Part shown: in pieces, positions 52,492 to 61,543 of the stretch
How the letters are laid out: every line of letters starts with the position of its first letter
How positions within the stretch are numbered: position 1 is the stretch's first letter
Source of the DNA: Massilia sp. MS-15
GTDB lineage: Bacteria; Pseudomonadota; Gammaproteobacteria; Burkholderiales; Burkholderiaceae_D
Direction of reading: 5' to 3'
NCBI RefSeq assembly: GCF_020176695.1
Contig: NZ_JAIWIA010000022.1
Coordinates: 124,001 to 188,000, forward strand
DNA: 64,000 nt
Position numbers and translations under genes: made by a program
The notes under the pieces: generated by a model
Seen by the model: only the letters and a program-made list of their open reading frames with translations
Databases searched by the model: none
Told to the model about the DNA's origin: nothing

Positions 52492-53151
52492 TCAGACGCC
52501 GTAGCGGCTGCGGTAGGCGGCCACGGCCTCCTTGTGCGCGCCCAGCTCGGCGCCGGCATCGTTCGACAGGTAGGTGAACAGGTCGTCCAGGTTGGCGATC
52601 GAAATCACCGGGATGCCGAATTCCTGCGACACCTGCTGCACCGCCGAGTGCGCCGACAGCGCGTCGTCCTTGCCCGAACGCTCCATGCGGTCGAGCGCGA
52701 TCAGCACGGCGGCCGGTTCGGCGCCGGCGGCGCGGATCATGTCGACCGATTCGCGCACCGAGGTGCCGGCCGAGATCACGTCGTCGATGATCACGACCTT
52801 GCCCGCCAGTTTGGCGCCGACGATGGTGCCGCCTTCGCCATGGTCCTTGGCTTCCTTGCGGTTGTAGGCAAACGAGGTGTTGCGGCCCTTGGCGGCCAGC
52901 GCCACCGCGGTTGCGCTGGCCAGCGTGATGCCCTTGTACGCGGGTCCGAACAGCATGTCGAATGCGACGCCTGAATCGAGCAGGGTCTGGGCGTAGAACT
53001 GCGCCAGCCGGCCCAGCGTCGCGCCATCGTGGAACAGGCCGGCGTTGAAGAAGTACGGCGACTGGCGCCCCGCCTTGGTCGTGAAGTTACCGAACTTCAA
53101 TACCTCGGCCCCCACCGAAAATGCAATAAATTCCTGGCGCAAGTCGCTCAC
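52492..53151 (-). CDS. pyrE: Orotate phosphoribosyltransferase
   Basis: Makes OMP from orotate and PRPP in pyrimidine synthesis. The 219-residue protein contains KFGNFTTKAGRQSPYFFN, FGPAYKGITLASA, AYNRKEAKDHGEGG (catalytic loop) and the PRPP motif VVIIDDVISAGTSV. I chose the GTG at 53151, preceded by a good AGGAGAAG ribosome binding site; a longer frame to 53196 lacks one. The convergent IS element ends 5 bp after the stop. Confidence 0.96.
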   Translation of the reverse strand: MSDLRQEFIAFSVGAEVLKFGNFTTKAGRQSPYFFNAGLFHDGATLGRLAQFYAQTLLDSGVAFDMLFGPAYKGITLASATAVALAAKGRNTSFAYNRKEAKDHGEGGTIVGAKLAGKVVIIDDVISAGTSVRESVDMIRAAGAEPAAVLIALDRMERSGKDDALSAHSAVQQVSQEFGIPVISIANLDDLFTYLSNDAGAELGAHKEAVAAYRSRYGV

Positions 53152-53309
53152 GTGCTTCTCCTGAATGGTCGAAAGCGCGTATTGTAAACCGCCCACTTCG
53201 CGGGAGCGAAGCCGCGCCCGGCCGGGACCGTTCCGAAGAGCATCGAAACAGGCTACACTATCGGCCCGGTGCCACGTGCCGGCCCCTGCTTTCCTTCACC
53301 TCGAATCCC

Positions 53310-54080
53310 ATGCCACGAATTATTTCCGCGAACCTGAACGGCATCCGTTCCGCCCACAAAAAAGGCTTCTTCAACTGGCTCGCCACCCAGTCCGCCGATT
53401 TCATCTGCGTGCAGGAACTGAAGGCGCAGCAGGCCGACATGAGCGAGGAATTCCTCGCGCCGCACGGCTACCATGGCCATTTCCACTACGCCGAGAAGAA
53501 GGGCTATTCCGGCACCGGCGTGTACAGCCGCAGCGCGCCGGACAACAGGCGCATCGGCTTCGGCTGTACCGAATTCGACGCCGAAGGCCGCTACACCCGC
53601 TGCGACTTCGGCAACCTGACGGTGATTTCGGTGTACTGCCCGTCCGGCTCCTCGTCGCCGGAGCGCCAGCTGGCCAAGTTCCGTTTCATGGAAGTCTTCC
53701 TGCCGCACCTGCAGGAACTGAAGGCCGAGGGACGCGAAGTGGTGATCTGCGGCGACTGGAACATCGCCCACAAGGAAATCGACCTGAAGAACTGGAAGAG
53801 CAACCAGAAGAATTCGGGCTTCCTGCCGGAAGAACGGGCCTGGATGAGCCGCATCTTCGACGAGATCGGCCTGGTGGACGTGCACCGCAAGCTGGCGCCG
53901 GACGCCGCCGACTACACCTGGTGGAGCAACCGCGGCCAGGCCTACGCCAAGAACGTGGGCTGGCGCATCGACTACCACGTGGCCACCCCGGGCATCGCGG
54001 CGTGCGCGACATCGGTATCGGTCTACAAGGACGAGCGCTTCAGCGACCACGCGCCGCTCATCATTGATTACGATCTCTGA
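53310..54080 (+). CDS. xthA: Exodeoxyribonuclease III
   Basis: AP endonuclease and 3'-5' exonuclease of base excision repair. The 256-residue EEP-fold protein has RIISANLNGIRSA, the metal-binding E in FICVQELKAQ, CGDWNIAHKEIDLKN (catalytic D/N), and the C-terminal WRIDYHVATPG and SDHAPLIIDY with the catalytic histidine. It is divergent from pyrE across about 158 bp and ends 3 bp before the convergent pseudouridine synthase gene. Confidence 0.96.
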   Translation: MPRIISANLNGIRSAHKKGFFNWLATQSADFICVQELKAQQADMSEEFLAPHGYHGHFHYAEKKGYSGTGVYSRSAPDNRRIGFGCTEFDAEGRYTRCDFGNLTVISVYCPSGSSSPERQLAKFRFMEVFLPHLQELKAEGREVVICGDWNIAHKEIDLKNWKSNQKNSGFLPEERAWMSRIFDEIGLVDVHRKLAPDAADYTWWSNRGQAYAKNVGWRIDYHVATPGIAACATSVSVYKDERFSDHAPLIIDYDL

Positions 54081-54083
54081 TAG

Positions 54084-55058
54084 TCAAGCCGTATTCAGAA
54101 GCTTGTCTTCTGAATACGCGTCCACCGGCCATGCCAGCCGGAAGCGGCTATCGAAACGCCGTGTCTCCCCCGTCAGCGGATCGTCGAAGCTGATCGCGCG
54201 CGCCAGCAACTGCAGCGGCGCGTTGAAATCATCCCCCTTGCAGGGCAGCGCGACCGGATAGAAAGCGTCGTTCAGGATCGGCGCGCCCAGCGCCGCCAGG
54301 TGCAGGCGCAGCTGGTGCTTGCGTCCGGTATGCGGATGCAGCCGGTAGTGCGCCAGCGCGCCGCGCCGCTCGATCAGCTCGACCACGGTCTCGGAATTCG
54401 GCTCGCCCGGCACTTCCGCGCTCACAAAAAACTGCTCCGCATCCTGCATGCGGCTGCGATAGGTGAAGGGGAACTCCCTGCCCTCGATCGGGCCGGCCAG
54501 GGCCTCGTACACCTTCTTCACCACCCGCTTCTGGAACATCGACTGGTAGGCCCCGCGCGAATCCGGGTTGTGCGAGAAGATCACCACGCCCGCGGTCTCG
54601 CGGTCGAGCCGGTGGATCGGGGTCAGGTGCGGCAGGCCGTAGCGCTTCTTCAGGCGCACCAGCAGCGTCTCGTGCAGGAAGCGCCCGGTCGGGATGGTGG
54701 GCAGGAAGTGCGGCTTGTCGGCCACCAGCAGGTGCTCGTCCTGGTGCAGCACCGTCTCCTGGAACGGAATCGGGGTTTCCGGTGTTTCCAGCTCGCGGTA
54801 GTACCAGATGCGCATGCCCTGGCGCACCGGGCTGTCGGCGCGCAGCGGCGCGCCCTGCGCATCGACGATTTCGCCGCGCGCCAGGCGGCTCGCCCATGCG
54901 CCTTCGGACACGTCGGGAAAGCGTTCGGCCAGGAAGCGCAGCATGCCGCCGGCGCGCGTTTCGGTCAGCCACAGGTAGCTGGGCGCGACGCCGTCGCGGA
55001 TGGGCAGCGGCACGTAGGCATTGGCTTCGGCCTGGTGGCCCTTGCGGCTGCTGCCCAT
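54084..55058 (-). CDS. RluA-family pseudouridine synthase
   Basis: A 324-residue RNA pseudouridine synthase without an S4 domain. It contains the RluA-class catalytic motif HRLDRETAGVVIF (catalytic D), VADKPHFLPTIPTG in place of the usual K-P-x-G-x-x-x-H, and a C-terminal LHPHTGRKHQLRLHLAALGAPI. The target base cannot be told; the sequence resembles the RluA group that modifies 23S rRNA and tRNA position 32. Its 3' end carries a perfect inverted repeat shared with the xthA terminus. It runs 3 bp behind the M48 protease gene's stop. Confidence 0.92.
   Translation of the reverse strand: MGSSRKGHQAEANAYVPLPIRDGVAPSYLWLTETRAGGMLRFLAERFPDVSEGAWASRLARGEIVDAQGAPLRADSPVRQGMRIWYYRELETPETPIPFQETVLHQDEHLLVADKPHFLPTIPTGRFLHETLLVRLKKRYGLPHLTPIHRLDRETAGVVIFSHNPDSRGAYQSMFQKRVVKKVYEALAGPIEGREFPFTYRSRMQDAEQFFVSAEVPGEPNSETVVELIERRGALAHYRLHPHTGRKHQLRLHLAALGAPILNDAFYPVALPCKGDDFNAPLQLLARAISFDDPLTGETRRFDSRFRLAWPVDAYSEDKLLNTA
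54090..54118. repeat. Perfect 12-bp inverted repeat at the xthA/pseudouridine synthase junction
   Basis: CGTATTCAGAAG (54090-54101) and CTTCTGAATACG (54107-54118) flank the loop CTTGT. It lies 9 bp after the xthA stop, so it may terminate that transcript, though no T-tract follows. It is inside the last codons of the minus-strand pseudouridine synthase, so its arms are also translated. Confidence 0.7.
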
Positions 55059-55061
55059 CGC

Positions 55062-55961
55062 CTAGCGCAGGGCGACGTTGCTGCGGTAGGGCGGCAGCTT
55101 CGCGGCGGTGGTCCCCTTGGTGCGCGCATACACCGGCAGCAGCACGTTCATGTGCGCCTGCATGTCGTTGATGCGGCTTTCCCCGCCCGGGTGGGTCGAG
55201 AGCAGCTCGATCGGCGCGCGCTGGCTCAGGGCCGCCATCTTGCGCCACAGGGCGATGCCGGCGCGCGGGTCGTAGCCGGCGCGGGCGGCGATGTCGAGGC
55301 CGACCAGGTCGGCCTCGCGCTCGTCGTTGCGCGAGAACTTCAGCCCGACCAGCTGGGCGCCGGCGTTGGTGACCATGCCGGTGATGTTCGGATCGACGCC
55401 GAAAAAGGCCGATGCCGCCAGGCCGGTGAGGCGCGCGCCGATGTTGGTCAGGCCCTGCTTGGCCATCTTTTCGCGGCTATGCTCGCGCAGCGCGTGGGCG
55501 ATCTCGTGTCCCATCACGGCCGCCACCTCGTCGTCGGTCAGCTTCAGCGAGGTGAGGATGCCGGTAAAGAAGCCGATCCGGCCGCCCGGCATGCAGAAGG
55601 CGTTCACGTCCTTCGAATCGATGACGTTGACCTGCCACTGCCAGCGGCTCGCTTCCTGGTTCCAGCGCGTGCTGTGCGGAATGATGCGCCGGGCGATGGC
55701 GCGCAGGCGCTGCACTTCCGGATGCGAGGGCGGCAGCAGCACACCTTTCTGCTGGGCCTGGCTCATCATCTGCGTGTACTGCTGCGCCGCCGCCTGGTTC
55801 ACCGTTTCCGCCGGGACCACCTTGCTAAAACGCGACAGGGGCCGTACCTCGATGCCGTCCTGGACCGTGGTGTTGCGGTCGTCCTGTGCCGCCGCGCCAC
55901 CGGCCACGCCAAAGGCGGCGCACAGCGCGAGGCCGCCCGCCAGATGCTTGAATGTTTTCAT
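55062..55961 (-). CDS. Exported M48-family metalloprotease
   Basis: A 299-residue periplasmic zinc protease of the BepA/LoiP-like M48C group. A signal peptide (LAGGLALCAAFGVAGGAAAQ) precedes the catalytic motif VMGHEIAHALREHS (H-E-x-x-H), with the third ligand probably E in NDEREADLVGLDIAARAGYDP. PGGRIGFFTGIL is family-typical. Relatives assist outer-membrane protein assembly or degrade misfolded ones. It has no TPR extension, unlike BepA. Confidence 0.92.
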   Translation of the reverse strand: MKTFKHLAGGLALCAAFGVAGGAAAQDDRNTTVQDGIEVRPLSRFSKVVPAETVNQAAAQQYTQMMSQAQQKGVLLPPSHPEVQRLRAIARRIIPHSTRWNQEASRWQWQVNVIDSKDVNAFCMPGGRIGFFTGILTSLKLTDDEVAAVMGHEIAHALREHSREKMAKQGLTNIGARLTGLAASAFFGVDPNITGMVTNAGAQLVGLKFSRNDEREADLVGLDIAARAGYDPRAGIALWRKMAALSQRAPIELLSTHPGGESRINDMQAHMNVLLPVYARTKGTTAAKLPPYRSNVALR

Positions 55962-56102
55962 GTCGTCAGCGATAGGCTGTTCTTAGCAGCACTATCTCCC
56001 AAGAAATAAGCTGAATGGATCCATCAGCGCCGATCATCGCGGATCACGGGCGGCCCGACAAGCCGCCACCGCACATAAGCGCCGGGTTGCCAGGCCAATC
56101 AC

Positions 56103-56726
56103 TCACGCCGGTCCGCTGACGCCGGAGCGTTTGCGCAGGCGAAACACCGCCAGGCTGCCGCGCAGATTCGGCAGGAAGCGCACCACCTTCCCCTCGGCCA
56201 GCGCCACGTACTCCAGCACTTCCAGCCCGCACTTCTCGGCCAGGTCCTGGAAGTCGTGGATGGTTGCGTAGCGCACGTTGGGCGTGTCGAACCATTGGTA
56301 AGGCAAGGTGCGCGACACCGGCATGCGGCCGCAGATCAATGCCACGCGGTGCGGCCAGTAGGCGAAGTTGGGGAAGGACACGATGGCTTCCTGGCCGACC
56401 CGCACGATGTCGCGCAGGCGCGCCTCGACATGCTGCATCATCTGCAGCGAGGACAGGCACAGCACCATGTCGAAGCTGTTGTCGCGGAACAGGTCCAGGC
56501 CCTCTTCCATGTCGTGCTGGATCACGCTGATGCCGCGCTGGGTGCTCTCCAGCACCTTGTCGTCGGCGATCTCGACGCCGTAGCCGGTGCAGTGCTTGCC
56601 CAGTTCCAGGTAGCGCAGCATGGCGCCGTCGCCGCAGCCGACGTCGAGCACGTGCGACCCCTCGCGCACCCAGTCGGCGATGAAGGCCAGGTCGGGACGC
56701 AGCGCGTCCAGTTCGCGGGCGTTCAT
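56103..56726 (-). CDS. metW: MetW, partner of homoserine O-acyltransferase
   Basis: A 207-residue SAM-binding methyltransferase-fold protein with [21 protein letters not shown] as motif I. The MetW-specific segments [26 protein letters not shown] and [22 protein letters not shown] follow. MetW acts with MetX to form O-acyl-homoserine in many Proteobacteria; its own reaction is not established. It overlaps the metX stop by 4 bp, so MetX and MetW are made in coupled fashion. Confidence 0.95.
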   Translation of the reverse strand: MNARELDALRPDLAFIADWVREGSHVLDVGCGDGAMLRYLELGKHCTGYGVEIADDKVLESTQRGISVIQHDMEEGLDLFRDNSFDMVLCLSSLQMMQHVEARLRDIVRVGQEAIVSFPNFAYWPHRVALICGRMPVSRTLPYQWFDTPNVRYATIHDFQDLAEKCGLEVLEYVALAEGKVVRFLPNLRGSLAVFRLRKRSGVSGPA

Positions 56727-57892
56727 GCCGCCTCCCTTGCCGCGGCGCGGTGTTCGCCGAGTTCGGCGGCGATGCGGTCGTAGTAGGCGCGCACCACCGC
56801 CATGTAGCGCGGGTCTTCCAGCAGGAAGGCGTCGTGGCCGTGCGGCGCGTCGATCTCGGCATAGCTCACCTTGCGCCGGTTCGACAGCAGGGCCTCGACG
56901 ATCTCGCGGCTGCGCTCCGGCGAAAAGCGCCAGTCGGTGCTGAAAGAGGCGATCAGGAACTGCGCCTTGGTGGCAGCCAGCGCCTTGGCCAGGTCGCCGC
57001 CGTGGGCGCGCGCCGGGTCGAAGTAGTCGAGCGCCTTGGTGATGATCAGGTAGGTGTTGGCGTCGAAGTATTCCGAGAACTTGTCGCCCTGGTAGCGCAG
57101 GTAGGATTCGATCTCGAAATCGACGCCGAAATCGAAAGCGTAGTCGTCGCTCTCGGCGGCATTGCGCAGCTTGCGGCCGAATTTTTCCGCCATGTCGTCG
57201 TTCGACAGGTAGGTGATGTGGCCGACCATGCGCGCCACCTTCAGGCCGTTCCTGGGCACCACGCCGTGCTCGTAGAAGTCGCCGCCATGGTAGTCGGGAT
57301 CGGTGAGGATGGCCTGGCGCGCCACGTCGTTGAAGGCGATGTTCTGGGCCGACAGCTTGGGGGTGGAAGCGATCACGATGCAGTGGCGCAGGCGGTCCGG
57401 GTACAGGATGCTCCAGGACAGGGCCTGCATGCCGCCCAGCGAACCGCCCATCACGGCGGCGAAGCAGTCGATGCCGAGGCGGTCGGCCAGGCGCGCCTGG
57501 GCCGCCACCCAGTCTTCCACGGTCAGCAGCGGAAAGGCCGCGCCATACGGCTTGCCGGTGGCCGGATTCGTGTGCATCGGACCGGTCGAGCCGAAGCAGG
57601 AGCCGAGGTTGTTGACGCCGATGACGAAGAAGCGGTCGGTGTCGACCGGCTTGCCCGGCCCCACCATGTTGTCCCACCAGCCCTGGCTCTTGGGCTTGCC
57701 GGCGTAGGTGCCGGCCACGTGGTGCGAGGCGTTCAGCGCGTGGCAGACCAGCACCGCGTTCGAGCGCTCGGCGTTCAGCGAGCCATAGGTCTCATACATC
57801 AGCGTGTAGTCGCCCAGCTGGGCGCCGCTTTGCAGCGGCAGGGGTTCGGCGAAATGCATCGCCTGCGGTGTGACGTTTCCTATCGATGCCAT
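56723..57892 (-). CDS. metX: Homoserine O-acyltransferase MetX
   Basis: Acylates homoserine in methionine synthesis. The 389-residue alpha/beta hydrolase-fold enzyme has [12 protein letters not shown], the nucleophile elbow [13 protein letters not shown] and the C-terminal [13 protein letters not shown] carrying the catalytic histidine. Whether the donor is acetyl- or succinyl-CoA cannot be settled by eye; MetW-linked enzymes of Proteobacteria are often succinyltransferases. It is the first gene of the metXW pair. Methionine synthesis is completed by metH, elsewhere in this window. Confidence 0.95.
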   Translation of the reverse strand: MASIGNVTPQAMHFAEPLPLQSGAQLGDYTLMYETYGSLNAERSNAVLVCHALNASHHVAGTYAGKPKSQGWWDNMVGPGKPVDTDRFFVIGVNNLGSCFGSTGPMHTNPATGKPYGAAFPLLTVEDWVAAQARLADRLGIDCFAAVMGGSLGGMQALSWSILYPDRLRHCIVIASTPKLSAQNIAFNDVARQAILTDPDYHGGDFYEHGVVPRNGLKVARMVGHITYLSNDDMAEKFGRKLRNAAESDDYAFDFGVDFEIESYLRYQGDKFSEYFDANTYLIITKALDYFDPARAHGGDLAKALAATKAQFLIASFSTDWRFSPERSREIVEALLSNRRKVSYAEIDAPHGHDAFLLEDPRYMAVVRAYYDRIAAELGEHRAAAREAA

Positions 57893-57941
57893 GGGGGTTG
57901 CGTGTGCTTCTTCATGTGTTTCGTGTTGCCGCGCGCCCCGG

Positions 57942-59717
57942 TCATCCGAGGTTCTGCAGCTGTTCGACGGCGGCGGCGATCTCGTCCGGCTCGACCGCGC
58001 GCAGGATGCGCCGGGTGCGGGTGGTGATCGCGGCCAGGTCGCTATTCAGGATTTCCTGCTTCACCGCCAGCAGCTGGGCCGGATGCATCGAGAATTCGCG
58101 CAGGCCCATGCCGAGCAGCAGGCGGGTGAGCTTGGGGTCGCCCGCCATCTCGCCGCATACGGCCACGTCCAGCCCGGCCTTGTGGCCGGTGGCGATGGTA
58201 TGGGCGATCAGGTTCAGGACCGCCGGGTGCAGCGGGTTGTACAGGTGCGCCACTTCGTAGTCGACGCGGTCGATCGCCAGCAGGTACTGGATCAGGTCAT
58301 TGGTCCCGATCGACAGGAACTGCATGCGCTTGACGAACATCGGCAGCGCCAGCGCGGCCGCGGGAATCTCGATCATGGCGCCCACTTCCACGCCCGGGTC
58401 GTACTTGACGCCCTCTGCGCGCAGCTGGGCCTTGGCCTGCTCGATCATGGCGAGCGTCTGGTCGATCTCGAAGGCATGCGCCAGCATCGGGATCAGGATC
58501 CGTACTTTTCCATAGGCGGAGGCGCGCAGGATGGCGCGCAGCTGGGTCAGGAACAGCTGCGGTTCGGCCAGGCAGTAGCGGATCGCGCGCAGGCCCAGGG
58601 CCGGGTTCAGGGCGGTATGCTCGGTGGGGTCGAGCGGCTTGTCGGCGCCGACGTCGAGCGTGCGGATCGTCACCGGACGGCCCTTCATCGCCACCACCGC
58701 CTTGCGGTACTGCTCGAACTGCTCGTCCTCGCCGGGCACCTTCAGGCCGTTGGGGCCGCGGCCCATGAACAGGAATTCGGAGCGGAACAGGCCGACGCCC
58801 ATCGCGCCCGCCTCCAGCGCGCCCGGGCAGTCGTCCGGCAGCTCGATGTTGGCCAGCAGCGTGATTGCGGTGCCGTCCTTCGTCACCGCCGGCGTCTTCT
58901 TGAGCTTGAGCAGGCGCTTGCGCGCCTTGATGAGCGCAGCCTGGCGCGCACGGTACTGTTCCAGCACCAGCTGGCTCGGGTTGCAGATCACCACGCCGGC
59001 GTCGCCGTCGATGATCACCCAGTCGTCCTGCTCGATCAGGCGCGAGGCCTGGCTCAGGCCGACCACGGCCGGGATGTCGAGCGAGCGTGCGACGATCGCG
59101 GTGTGCGAGTTCTGGCCGCCGACGTCGGTGACGAAGCCGATGAAGGAACGGTTCTCGCCATCGCGGTCGCGGAAGGCCAGCATGTCGGCCGGCGAGATAT
59201 CGTGCGCCACCACGATCATCGAAGGCGGCGCATGGTCCTCGCCCGCCGGGAACGACGGCGGCATCGCGCTGGCGCTGCCCATCAGGACTTTCAGCACGCG
59301 CTCGGCCACCTGCTGGATGTCGTGCTTGCGCTCGCGCAGGTACTCGTCCTCGATCTCGTCGAACTGGCTCGACAGCTCGTCGATCTGGGTCACCAGCGCC
59401 CATTCGGCGTTGTAGTGGCGGGTACGGATGATGTCGAGCGGCGCTTCCGAGATCATCGGGTCGGACAGGATCAGCGCGTGCACGTCGATGAAGGCGCCCA
59501 GTTCGGTCGGGGCGTCCTTGGGGAGCTCGGTCCACAGGGCCTGCAGCCCACGGTGCACCTCGGCGATCGCGTCCTGCAGGCGCGCGACCTCGGCCTCGAC
59601 CTGCTCTTCCGGCACCAGGTAGTGCTTGACGTCGAGCGCGGCCGGCGTGAGCAGGTGCGCGCGGCCGATCGAGATGCCGCGCGATACCGGAATGCCGTGG
59701 AGCGTGAACGATGCCAT
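57942..59717 (-). CDS. ptsI: PTS enzyme I
   Basis: Takes phosphate from phosphoenolpyruvate and passes it to HPr. The 591-residue protein has the N-domain with the active histidine in [13 protein letters not shown] (near residue 200) and the PEP-binding TIM-barrel domain with the family segments [23 protein letters not shown] and [16 protein letters not shown] cysteine in [11 protein letters not shown] completes the site. I chose the ATG at 59717 ([15 protein letters not shown]). No sugar permease lies nearby, so the phosphate probably serves regulation. Confidence 0.96.
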   Translation of the reverse strand: MASFTLHGIPVSRGISIGRAHLLTPAALDVKHYLVPEEQVEAEVARLQDAIAEVHRGLQALWTELPKDAPTELGAFIDVHALILSDPMISEAPLDIIRTRHYNAEWALVTQIDELSSQFDEIEDEYLRERKHDIQQVAERVLKVLMGSASAMPPSFPAGEDHAPPSMIVVAHDISPADMLAFRDRDGENRSFIGFVTDVGGQNSHTAIVARSLDIPAVVGLSQASRLIEQDDWVIIDGDAGVVICNPSQLVLEQYRARQAALIKARKRLLKLKKTPAVTKDGTAITLLANIELPDDCPGALEAGAMGVGLFRSEFLFMGRGPNGLKVPGEDEQFEQYRKAVVAMKGRPVTIRTLDVGADKPLDPTEHTALNPALGLRAIRYCLAEPQLFLTQLRAILRASAYGKVRILIPMLAHAFEIDQTLAMIEQAKAQLRAEGVKYDPGVEVGAMIEIPAAALALPMFVKRMQFLSIGTNDLIQYLLAIDRVDYEVAHLYNPLHPAVLNLIAHTIATGHKAGLDVAVCGEMAGDPKLTRLLLGMGLREFSMHPAQLLAVKQEILNSDLAAITTRTRRILRAVEPDEIAAAVEQLQNLG

Positions 59718-59758
59718 CGATGGTCCCGTGTGGCGGGTAGGAACCGCTTCGCGCGGCA

Positions 59759-60028
59759 TTATTCGCCTTCGCCGAACTTGTCGTTGACCAGGCCTGCCAG
59801 CGCCGCGACGCAGGCTTCCTCGTCCGGGCCGTCCGCCTCGAGCAGCACTTTGGCGCCCTTGCCGGCGGCCAGCATCATGACGCCCATGATCGACTTGGCG
59901 TTGATGCGGCGGCCGTTGCGGGTAAGCCAGACGTCGCTCTTGAACTTGGCGGCCAGCTGGGTGAACTTGGCGGAGGCGCGGGCGTGCAGGCCCAGCTTGT
60001 TGATGATTTCCAGTTCCTGTTGAATCAT
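59759..60028 (-). CDS. ptsH: HPr phosphocarrier protein
   Basis: An 89-residue phosphocarrier. H15 in KLGLHARAS receives phosphate from enzyme I. S46 in NAKSIMGVMML is the site used by HPr kinase where one exists. Length and the C-terminal AGLVNDKFGEGE are normal. It lies between the EIIA gene and ptsI, all on the minus strand. Confidence 0.96.
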   Translation of the reverse strand: MIQQELEIINKLGLHARASAKFTQLAAKFKSDVWLTRNGRRINAKSIMGVMMLAAGKGAKVLLEADGPDEEACVAALAGLVNDKFGEGE

Positions 60029-60087
60029 GTTCTCGTTATGTGCCCGTGGCCAAATGGTAGGAAGGGGTGAAGTTCAGTTCGATCCGA

Positions 60088-60495
60088 TCAGCTCGATCCG
60101 ACGCGGATCCGGTTGTCGACCCGCACCGCGCCGTTCTGGGCGCCGGCCAGGGCCATCTCGACCACCACATCGAGGCTGTCGCGGCGGTAGGTGATCGCGC
60201 GCAGCAGCATCGGCAGGCTGATGCCGGCGATGACTTCCACATGGCCGGCGTCCTGCAGCGAAGTGCAGCAATTCGAGGGCGTACCGCCCTTGATGTCGGT
60301 GATGACCAGCACGCCGTCGCCTTCGTCGAGGCGCGCGATCGCTTCCCTGGCCAGGCAGTTCACCTGGTGCAGGTCCTGGTCGGCGCTGACGTCGATCGCC
60401 TCGAAGCGCTCGGTGGGACCGCGGAACACGTGCGCCACCGCGGCGATGAAGGCCTGGCCCAGCGGCGCGTGGGTCAGCAGGAGGATGCCTACCAT
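60088..60495 (-). CDS. Mannose-family PTS EIIA protein
   Basis: A 135-residue stand-alone EIIA of the mannose type. The phosphorylated residue is H9 in LLLTHAPLGQAF, and ITDIKGGTPSN corresponds to the family's D-x-x-G-G-T-P-x-N loop. No IIB, IIC or IID gene is present. In Betaproteobacteria this gene sits with ptsH and ptsI next to gshB and is thought to form a regulatory phosphorelay. It begins 1 bp after the gshB stop, so coupling with glutathione synthesis is likely at the translation level. Confidence 0.92.
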   Translation of the reverse strand: MVGILLLTHAPLGQAFIAAVAHVFRGPTERFEAIDVSADQDLHQVNCLAREAIARLDEGDGVLVITDIKGGTPSNCCTSLQDAGHVEVIAGISLPMLLRAITYRRDSLDVVVEMALAGAQNGAVRVDNRIRVGSS

Positions 60496-60496
60496 G

Positions 60497-61447
60497 TCAG
60501 TTCGCTTTCGATACTTGTTGTTCGACCGCGTCGATGAACATCGCGGCCACGTCGAATCCGGTCTGGTCGGCGATTTCCTGGAAGCAGGTCGGGCTAGTGA
60601 CGTTGACTTCGGTCAGGTACTCGCCAATCACATCCAATCCTACCAGCAACAAACCACGCGCGGCCAGGACCGGGCCGATGGCCTCGGCGATCTCGCGCTC
60701 GCGCTCGGTGATCGGCATGGCCACGCCCAGGCCGCCGGCGGCCAGGTTGCCGCGCACTTCATTGCCCTGCGGGATGCGCGCCAGCGTGAACGGCACCGGC
60801 TTGCCGCCGATGACCAGCACGCGCTTGTCGCCCTGCGTGATGGCAGGGATGAATTTCTGGGCCATGATCGAATGCCGGCCGTTGTCGGTGAGCGATTCGA
60901 TCACCGAGCCCAGGTTCATGCCATCCGCCTTGACGCGGAAGATGCCGGCGCCGCCCATGCCGTCCAGCGGCTTGAAGATCACGTCGCCGTGCTTGTCGTG
61001 GAAGGCGCGCAGGCGGGCCGGGTTCGAGCTCACCAGGGTTGGCGAGGTGTACCCGCTGAACTGGCCGATGGTGAGCTTTTCGTTGTGGTCGCGGATCGCG
61101 CCGGGACGGTTGAACACGCGCGCGCCCTGGCGTTCGGCCAGTTCCAGCAGGTAGGTGCCGTACACGTACTCCATGTCGAAAGGCGGGTCCTTGCGCTCGA
61201 TGACGGCGTCGAACACCGACAGGGCCACGATCTCCGGGGCATCGGCGCGGTACCAGGCATCCGGCTCGCCGGTCAGGTGGATGCGCCTGACCTCGGCCGT
61301 GACCGCGCCCTCTTCCAGCACCATGTCGCGCTGCTCGAAGGCGTACACGGCGTGGCCGCGGCGCGCCGCTTCGCGCATCATCGCAAAGGTCGAATCCTTG
61401 TAGATCTTGAAGGAAGAGAGCGGGTCGGCGAGGAAGGCGATGTTCAT
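60497..61447 (-). CDS. gshB: Glutathione synthetase
   Basis: Second enzyme of glutathione synthesis, adding glycine to gamma-glutamylcysteine with ATP. The 316-residue ATP-grasp protein begins MNIAFLADPLSSFKIYKDST and contains DVIFKPLDGMGGAGIFRV (ATP-grasp loop) and GLDVIGEYLTEVNVTSPTC (metal ligands). It follows gshA by 96 bp, in which a short GCGGGCA/TGCCCGC inverted repeat is seen near 61499-61513. Confidence 0.96.
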   Translation of the reverse strand: MNIAFLADPLSSFKIYKDSTFAMMREAARRGHAVYAFEQRDMVLEEGAVTAEVRRIHLTGEPDAWYRADAPEIVALSVFDAVIERKDPPFDMEYVYGTYLLELAERQGARVFNRPGAIRDHNEKLTIGQFSGYTSPTLVSSNPARLRAFHDKHGDVIFKPLDGMGGAGIFRVKADGMNLGSVIESLTDNGRHSIMAQKFIPAITQGDKRVLVIGGKPVPFTLARIPQGNEVRGNLAAGGLGVAMPITEREREIAEAIGPVLAARGLLLVGLDVIGEYLTEVNVTSPTCFQEIADQTGFDVAAMFIDAVEQQVSKAN

Positions 61448-61543
61448 GGCGCGGGCAATGGAGGGGAATGCCTGATTTTAGCCGGAAATGCGATTTCTCG
61501 CGGGCAGTGCCCGCTTCCAGCCACTCCCCGCCCCCGGCGCCAC

